DNA of 64,000 bases, from assembly GCA_028023455.1 (NCBI GenBank), contig JAQFVV010000346.1, positions 436,001 through 500,000 on the forward strand. Reading direction: 5' to 3'. Origin of the DNA: Epiperipatus broadwayi. Lineage: Eukaryota > Onychophora > Udeonychophora > Euonychophora > Peripatidae. Below the pieces are notes generated by a model. That model saw only the letters and a program-made list of their open reading frames with translations. It made no database searches and had not been told where the DNA came from. Shown piece by piece: positions 58,298-64,000 of the stretch (positions within the stretch are counted from its first letter, which is position 1; each line of letters starts with the position of its first letter). Position numbers and translations under genes: made by a program.

Positions 58298-58591
58298 TCA
58301 TATTACCTGGATTTTGTCAGGGTGGGGTCTGATTCCATTTGCATTAATTAAGTGCCCTACGAAATTCACTTCTTCCGCTGCTAAACAGCTTTTTTGTAAA
58401 TTAATGCGAATATCCTTCATATTGCACTCTTGTAGAAACAACTTGAGGTGTTGTAAGTGCTCATGAGAGTTATTAGATGCAATAATCACATCATCCATGT
58501 AGATAGTGATTAACTTTTTGATCTCAGGGGACAGTACATGGTCAAGACATTTTCGCAGACCTGCTCCACTATTCTTGAGACCAAAAGGCAT
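58298..58591 (-). pseudogene. Gypsy-type RT palm with YMDD box
   Basis: It begins MPFGLKNSGAGLRKCLDHVL (RT motif B region), then ITIYMDDVIIASNN with an intact Tyr-Met-Asp-Asp catalytic box at about residues 31-34. Then comes VNFVGHLINANGIRPHPDKI, the conserved GH...G segment. The preceding motif A part is disrupted by the 76-bp tandem duplication at 58554-58705, whose length is not a multiple of three. The frame stops shortly after at 58298. Confidence 0.87.
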
Positions 58592-58705
58592 TTTTTAAAT
58601 TGGTACGATATACCATTATATTGAAATGTCGCAGGCCTGCTCCACTATTCTTGAGACCAAAAGGCATTTTTTAAATTGGTACGATATACCATTATATTGA
58701 AATGT
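58554..58705. repeat. 76-bp tandem duplication inside RT
   Basis: 58554-58629 and 58630-58705 are near-identical copies in direct tandem (both begin CGCAGxCCTGCTCCACTATT and end GATATACCATTATATTGAAATGT apart from single differences). The length of 76 shifts the reading frame, so it is an inactivating event rather than a coding repeat. Confidence 0.92.
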
Positions 58706-58865
58706 TGTGTACTTCCGGTCAGCAGGGTGTAACTTGATCTACCAATAGCTTACAGTCAGATATAATGTGGAAAATATCTTTTTTCCCCGGAATTTATTTA
58801 TCAACTCATTAATTGGAGGTGGAACATTTTGATCCGGCCATGTAATCTTGTTCAATTGCCTGGCA

Positions 58866-59564
58866 TTAATCCAGTCTTATGGCTCCATCTTTTTTTTTTA
58901 CAACCACCAATGGGTTATTATATGCTGATGAACCCTTAGTGATAATATCCCACTCCTCCATTTTAGCTAATTCTCTCTCTACCTTAGATCTATATTGGTG
59001 TGGCACAGGGTATGATCTTGCCTGATATGGTGTACTGTCAGCACCCTTCATCCTGTGCTCATACCCTTTAATAACCCTGGGTTTATCTGAAAAATTTGAT
59101 TTATATTCAATTAGAACTTCTTTTAGGTCCTCTTTCCATTCTTCCTTCACTTCATTTATTATCTCATCAATCCGTGCCTCTATTGAAGGATGTTCTATTT
59201 CAACCTCCATATTACATATGTTTTGCTGATTCATTTTCACCCGTGACCCAAACTCCACTTCTTCCCCTTCGCAGATAATCTTTTCATCTTTATAACTGAT
59301 CACACACCCAGTTTTGTGCGTAAAGTCTGATACCAATATGGCTTCATATACCAACCCTTTTAGAATTAATTGCGTGAGGGGTTTAATTTTATACCCTATT
59401 TTAATTTGCACCCAAACTTGTTTGGGGCCCAATTGTTCCTTTTTGTTATTTGCCAATGTTATTTGCGTGCTTTTCACCGGTAGAGTTGGTATCTCGGTGC
59501 GTTGGCTCTGCATGCCTTCATACGTCGTTTCCGACATTACTATCTGGCTGCCAGAATCCCACAA
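58866..59564 (-). pseudogene. Gypsy-type protease and RT N-terminal region
   Basis: A 232-codon open stretch. The active-site triad Asp-Ser-Gly lies at residues 3-5 (WDSGSQIVMS), with a frameshift just upstream of it. A second protease strand, VYEAILVSDFTHKTGCVISY, is near residue 90, equivalent to the family's ILGxDFL region. From about residue 170 RT begins: AYQARSYPVP-like block, then KVERELAKMEEWDIITKGSS and NPLVVVKKKDGAIRLD (RT motif 1, with its Lys-Lys-Asp-Gly). It would cleave the polyprotein and begin cDNA synthesis in an intact element. The frame breaks at 58866, in an A9 tract. Confidence 0.85.
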
Positions 59565-59699
59565 TGTCTCTCTCTACCTTGATATCGTTTATTTGTAAAA
59601 CAACCTTTGGGCATTCTTGAGATGTGTCCTTAATCGATTCGCCGTCCCACTCACAAATAAGATTATCCTCTTCTGTTGTTCTACTGATTACTTTATTTC

Positions 59700-59862
59700 T
59701 TTTTTTTTTTTTTTACTGGTTCTTTTATTTCTTTTTTTAATTCTCTGACCATCTCTGCCGTTTTTTTCTTTATATCTTTTTTGAATTCCATTTTGAATTC
59801 ATGTAATAGTTTCTTATAAAGGGTTCCACGCCCTCTTTCAATTCTTTCTCGCCTTCTGCCAT
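59700..59862 (-). pseudogene. Gypsy-type ORF1/gag-like start (fragment)
   Basis: A minus-strand ATG at 59862-59860 opens MAEGEKELKEGVEPF. After a frame slip near 59810 the sequence is a Lys/Glu-rich, coiled-coil-like stretch (MEFKKDIKKKTAEMVREL) up to an A run at 59697-59715. No capsid or zinc-knuckle motif is visible. It might be the truncated start of gag or only a leader frame. Confidence 0.45.
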
Positions 59863-60507
59863 ATTTTGTATATTTTTACTACTCAATTTCGTATATGGCC
59901 GTGTTGTTTATTTTTGCTATAGTAAACAAAATTTTAACTTCATCAATTGTTACGATATAAATTCAATATTTTATTTTGCTTTGCTAATAAATTCGTACAC
60001 CGACACCGCTCTCTTTTATCACCCTATAATCTCCTGTCCCTCTCTACCTTTACCGTCATTGCTAACCTTTGATCGGTTTTATTTATTATTTAATTTATAA
60101 GCTATTATTTTATTTCAATATAGTCTTATTTAAAATCCTACACTCTTATCCTACTCTTTTTAAAAAAACTTTCGTAATCGTACATAATAACTTTTTAGAC
60201 TTGCGCACTATTTGTTGTCATATTTATTTTCCGGCTACAGAAATTAAATTTCTCAAATTTTATGCCGTTTTTACATTTTCTCAGGTCGTGGTTTTTTTCC
60301 ATAAGCCCGAGTAGGGTCGTCATTATAACGTTTTCCGTCTTGCTAGGCCTCTATACGCAATAAGCTGAGCGAGTTGATCAAGTTATGCAAAAAAAGAAGA
60401 AAGTTGTATTTCTATTTCTAAAAAAAACAACTATTTCCTGATCAACTCGGCCTAGAATTATTACTGAGTACAATTGTGAGCTGAATCAGTTTTTAACTTC
60501 TACATGA

Positions 60508-60515
60508 GGGCACCA
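60508..60515 (-). promoter_or_regulatory. Primer-binding-site-like TGGTGCCC
   Basis: On the minus strand TGGTGCCC follows TCTAACGACTC, placing a PBS-like site just past the presumed 5' LTR and about 650 nt before the ORF1 start at 59862. The matching tRNA is not identified, and the LTR terminus lacks a clear CA, so this is tentative. Confidence 0.4.
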
Positions 60516-61320
60516 GAGTCGTTAGACCCACTTATTCTGCATAAAACATATTGTAACTCGTAAAGTAATTATACGATCAGGATTAAAATTCTCGTTAAGA
60601 AGAAGATATTCCCCTTTGACTTAATTAAGAAAAATAAATCTACTTAGCAAAGGTAATTTGTATACTAATTTGAATCTAAATAACCAAATATAAAACTTAA
60701 ATATAATATTATTAATTTTATACACATACAATGAAAGTTATGTTAATAATAAAGATTTATTCTAGCCCATCAAACATTTAATATTTATGATTAAGAAAAC
60801 ATAATATTGGAAAGTATTGTGCATACGAATTTAGTAATTTGATTCAAATATTGAAGTAATGACTAGTTTGTGTATTATTTTTTCGTGGTAACAGTTACAT
60901 TCACTTCTCAGTTCGCAAATCTTTAGATCAAAAAAATTATGGGATAAATTTTTCAAATCTCTGTTCATAAAGCTTTATGTAAAAGTTATGGCCATTGACT
61001 TACTGGTAAGTTGATATTTAAGTAGGTCATTAATCCTCCAATGTGTAATTCCTTTAATGGGTAGTCCGCAGTAGTTTTTTTTAGTTTTCCTCCTTCCGAA
61101 TCTCCAACATTTAGGTAGAGCCAGACGACGATTTTAGGTGACTTTTCTCGAGAGAAAATGCCGGCAAACGATGGAGTTCTACTCACTCATGGAGAGTGGT
61201 TTCAGTTCGTGTCTAAGTGGACACATTTTATTTAGTTTTTATATTAAAAAAAAGGCACTTCAAATTGCTCAACACTCTCTGGAACACCAAGACAAAGATC
61301 CTTTTCAAACCTGTCAGCTC

Positions 61321-61328
61321 CTTTTATA
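61321..61328 (-). promoter_or_regulatory. Strong TATA motif in the LTR
   Basis: Minus strand GGGGATATAAAAGGAGC. Its position 90 bp downstream (on that strand) of the duplicated U3 segment is what one expects of an LTR promoter. Four similar minus-strand motifs occur at 17131-17138, 23594-23601, 51513-51520 and 54852-54859. Confidence 0.55.
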
Positions 61329-61414
61329 TCCCCAGATTCTTTTTAGAAGTTCTGTGCATATTCTTTTCACCTTTTGTTCTATTTTATAAACTTCTACATT
61401 ATTTCTCATTTTTT

Positions 61415-61678
61415 TATTACAAAGTCTCTTTTTTCGTTATGAATTTCCGCCATTTTTAATTACTATCAGAAAGTCGTTTCTGATAGCAATCTTTTACCTT
61501 TTTAATCAATTATTCAGTATGCACTTTCCAACATTGAATTTATTTTTATTACAAAGTCTCTTTTCTCGTTATGAATTTCCGCCATTTTTAATTACTATCA
61601 GAAAGTCGTTTCTGATAGCAATCTTTTACCTTTTTAATCAATTATTCAGTATGCACTTTCCAACATTGAATTTATTTT
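61415..61678. repeat. 132-bp tandem duplication with perfect hairpin
   Basis: Two nearly identical copies in direct tandem (period 132, ACAAAG at 61419 and 61551, a T/C difference at TTTTTTCG / TTTTCTCG). Each contains CTATCAGAAA-GTCG-TTTCTGATAG, a perfect 10-bp stem (first at 61463-61486). Near-identity means the duplication is recent. Confidence 0.92.
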
Positions 61679-61680
61679 AG

Positions 61681-62760
61681 TTAAATTATATATATATAAA
61701 AATTAAACTTTCACTGTACATTTTTCTCAAAACAACATTATATTACAAAAAAAAAATTAAAGATCAGGTTCTCTCTTTTTTATTTAAATGATATACAATA
61801 TTAAGTAGTAATTTGTACCATATATATATAAATAAACGGTACAATATAATCGCACAGATGGAAAACTATTTTAAAAATTATTTAAAAGAAACTTTTTTTA
61901 AAAAAGTAAAGATTTAAAGATTAGTATTTTTGCTAAAAAGTAATATAATAGAAAATAGGAACAAATGTTAATTAGTTTCTATTTAAAAGAATCGTGTTTA
62001 AATCTTAATGAATGAAAATGATTGTTCTATTAATTGAATCTAAAGCAAACGAGCCCTTGGTCACTTTGTAATGTAAAGCTCTGGAACAGATCGACCAAGC
62101 CAGACACGGGCCAGAAAGTAAAACATTAGGGCCAATAAGAGCAAAGGATGTCATGTGCGATCGATCCAGAGAATTAGTGATAAGGGAGGCCAGAAATTAT
62201 AAAAGATGAAATATTAAATTATTGAGGGCCTTTTACTCACTTAAAAAATGAAGTAACTGTTGATTCGTGAACTGCATTGCAGACCCCGAAATATAAGAGT
62301 CTCGCAATGAATTAATTTCCTGTTATGCAACAGCTGAGGTTGCCTCCCAAATTGATGATTACTGAAAGGCAGCAAACAACGGATCGGTCTTCCCAGAAAT
62401 GGTTAAGAAATATTAAATGGAATTCCAGTGGATGGGTGTGATGCATCATGGACAAGACGGACTTCAAATCTACCATGGAAAGTATGAACTTTTATCAATT
62501 GAACCTTTAAAAAATCTCTTCAATAAGTGTTTAATTTGTAAAAAATATAAATAAGTGATCTCTTAGCAATAGAACTCTAAATCAGTTAATAATCCTTTTA
62601 TTTATGTATTAAGTTTGCTAATCAATCATTTCCATTTTTCACTTTTTTGTTATAATTTATTTTATGGTTTTGTTGTTTTGTTTAACTAAATTATTGTATT
62701 AAATTTAAAAATGGGTCTAAATGGCTGCATAGATTCGTAAGATTATGTTAGTTTAAGTGA
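61681..62760. other. Non-coding stretch, nothing recognised
   Basis: From 62040 to 62470 local GC rises and homopolymers thin out (words such as GATCGACCAAGCCAGACACG), similar in texture to the other unassigned blocks, but no protein or terminal repeat is recognisable. Confidence 0.35.
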
Positions 62761-62772
62761 GTTAATTTCAGA

Positions 62773-63162
62773 CTATTTGTCTCGTAGTAGAATCAGTGCT
62801 GGTGGATGGATGTACGAGTGCTTTATGTCAAGGTGATGTGGGGAGGTGCACTGTAATCTCATTCCCTTATACCACGTTAGCATCAGGGCACTATACCCAA
62901 TTGAACGCATGACCAAAAGTGTAACCATCACATTGCCAATGGACATAGACATATTGATCTTCTTATGATCTGGGTGATGATAGTAAGACAGCCAAGACCG
63001 CAATCCCCCATTATAGAGCTTATCTATTATATATATTTTCCAAATGATTACCTCACCAGACTGATACACATTCTTGTACTGGATGAGAGTCATTCTTTTT
63101 TTCAAGGATATCATGCTACAGATGCACATTCCTGTTGGCGTGATTTTTTTATATGCAAACAT
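62773..63162 (-). CDS. Unrecognised 129-codon reading frame
   Basis: A minus-strand frame from ATG to stop encoding a basic, aromatic-rich protein (WLSYYHHPDHKKINMSMSIG near the middle). I recognise no domain. A hydrophobic patch (VMVTLLVMRSIGYSALMLTW) could be a membrane segment. The overlapping + strand frame 62965-63168 is equally anonymous. GC is higher than in the flanks, so this may be part of a decayed transposon; a chance frame is about as likely. Confidence 0.2.
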   Translation of the reverse strand: MFAYKKITPTGMCICSMISLKKRMTLIQYKNVYQSGEVIIWKIYIIDKLYNGGLRSWLSYYHHPDHKKINMSMSIGNVMVTLLVMRSIGYSALMLTWYKGMRLQCTSPHHLDIKHSYIHPPALILLRDK

Positions 63163-64000
63163 CCTTAATTTTGCATTGATCGCATTGGTATATTAATAAG
63201 CTGGGGTTGGTTTGGACACGAACTTGTAGCCTGGAGTTAAAAGAAAGAATCGAGTATATAAATGCATAATTTATATAGCATATTTGCATTTATTAAATTG
63301 GATAAAATATCCATCTGTGCGAAATTACCTATCAAAATGTAAAGTTAAAATTAATAATAATAAAAAGCAATGTTACATAATTTATTCCTCAAATTTAATT
63401 TTATATATGTACATAAATAAATGTTTGGCAGTGGCTTATTTTTATTATCTTTTTTCTTTATTAAAAATGTATTTAAAAGTATATATCATTAAATCTCAGC
63501 TACTCCTCTAGTTTAGTGACTAGGGCATATCAGTCGAATAAAAATGGAATCTTACAAAGACGTATCTGCCTACTATATAATTTTTCCAGGTTTAAATGTC
63601 CTGGTGGTGCCCTGTATGGCAGACAGAGTAAGAGTCTCTTCCTCGACCGTTATATATAGCCTAAATGTTGATATCTAAAAAGGAATGATTTATTAATAGC
63701 TGATAGAATTAACTATGTTGTGATTATAGAAAGGCCGCATTTGGATTTTTCAGTTTATAATTGATGCCAGACAATTAAACATATAGATTTCACATGTTTT
63801 TATATACTAGTCAAAGGGCAAGATTAAATCTAACATGTATCGGAGAAATTCAATATGAATGGTACTGATAATTGGTTCTGTATATAACTTGTGTTGAAAA
63901 TTTTTTTGTGATGAATTACATTAACTGAGATGGAAGGAATGTCATCAAAATCAATCTTTTAGATTATATTACCCAAATAGATTTGCAGACTTTGCTTACA
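63163..64000. other. AT-rich end of window, nothing recognised
   Basis: No coding signal. The short frame at 63284-63511 is low-complexity Lys/Tyr/Ile-rich and looks like chance. Confidence 0.4.

Larger units (their letters stand above)
56625..59862 (-). mobile_element. Ty3/gypsy-type LTR retrotransposon, internal region (decayed)
   Basis: Read on the minus strand: a short Lys/Glu-rich ORF1 (59862 downward), protease, reverse transcriptase, RNase H, integrase zinc finger, integrase core and integrase C-terminal region. The order PR-RT-RH-IN is that of Ty3/gypsy elements. No envelope-like frame is seen. Every domain junction is broken by a frameshift or stop, and a 76-bp tandem duplication disrupts RT. 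The likely 5' LTR lies at 60516 and above; the 3' end is lost near 56.6 kb. Confidence 0.88.
60516..61680 (-). repeat. Probable 5' LTR of the gypsy-type element
   Basis: On the minus strand, in order: a 132-bp tandem duplication (61415-61678), a strong TATA motif TATAAAAG (complement of 61321-61328), an AGAATAAATCTTT polyadenylation-like word near 60757, and the PBS-like TGGTGCCC at 60515. This U3-R-U5 order, strand and distance to the gag-pol remnants fit a 5' LTR of about 1.1 kb or more. A second LTR copy was not found, so the ends are not proved. Inverted words CGAGTTGATCA / TGATCAACTCG at 60370-60380 and 60439-60449 lie in the leader. Confidence 0.5.

Noticed and set aside
59096-59598. 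Plus-strand frames at 59096-59278 and 59314-59598
   Set aside because: They lie opposite the clearly identified minus-strand protease/RT region and match nothing.

Overview
The window is a strongly AT-rich piece of an animal nuclear genome. It has spliced exons with GT-AG borders, long introns and dense, mostly decayed transposable elements. The only host gene I recognise is an MTA family gene (metastasis-associated protein, NuRD complex) on the + strand. Three of its exons lie at 18705-18804, 38217-38405 and 38547-38621 and encode the end of the ELM2 domain and the SANT domain. The residues fit an invertebrate bilaterian, most likely a protostome such as a mollusc or arachnid; the sequence alone does not settle which. 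A 500-base run of N (5773-6272) marks a scaffold join.

Layout. 1-18704: presumed upstream MTA intron, with foldback elements, a three-unit tandem repeat, TTAA-flanked non-autonomous elements, a dead non-LTR retrotransposon (about 6.7-8.8 kb), a short inverted-repeat element and a long unassigned block (13.3-17.5 kb). 18805-38216: a 19.4-kb MTA intron. It holds a second non-LTR retrotransposon split by a TTAA-type element, a long-TIR element carrying a Penelope-like retroelement, a 1-kb foldback and a tRNA-type SINE. 38622-49069: downstream intron with a second SINE, a pogo-like MITE, a second copy of the long-TIR element and a mariner/pogo-like element. 49078-53654: a 4.6-kb hAT transposon with a perfect 8-bp target duplication, itself carrying nested insertions. 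53.7-61.7 kb: minus-strand retroelements, namely an LTR-like block, the GIY-YIG end of a Penelope-like element, and a decayed Ty3/gypsy-type element with its probable 5' LTR. 61.7-64 kb: nothing recognised apart from one unassigned reading frame.

No protein-coding mobile element here looks intact; all have frameshifts, stops, truncations or nested insertions. The most interesting material is structural: two copies of an apparently uncatalogued long-TIR element with an internal C-rich minisatellite, a foldback family that includes a near 1-kb hairpin inside the MTA intron, and five strong minus-strand TATA motifs, two of them about 0.8 kb ahead of PBS-like sites in LTR geometry.
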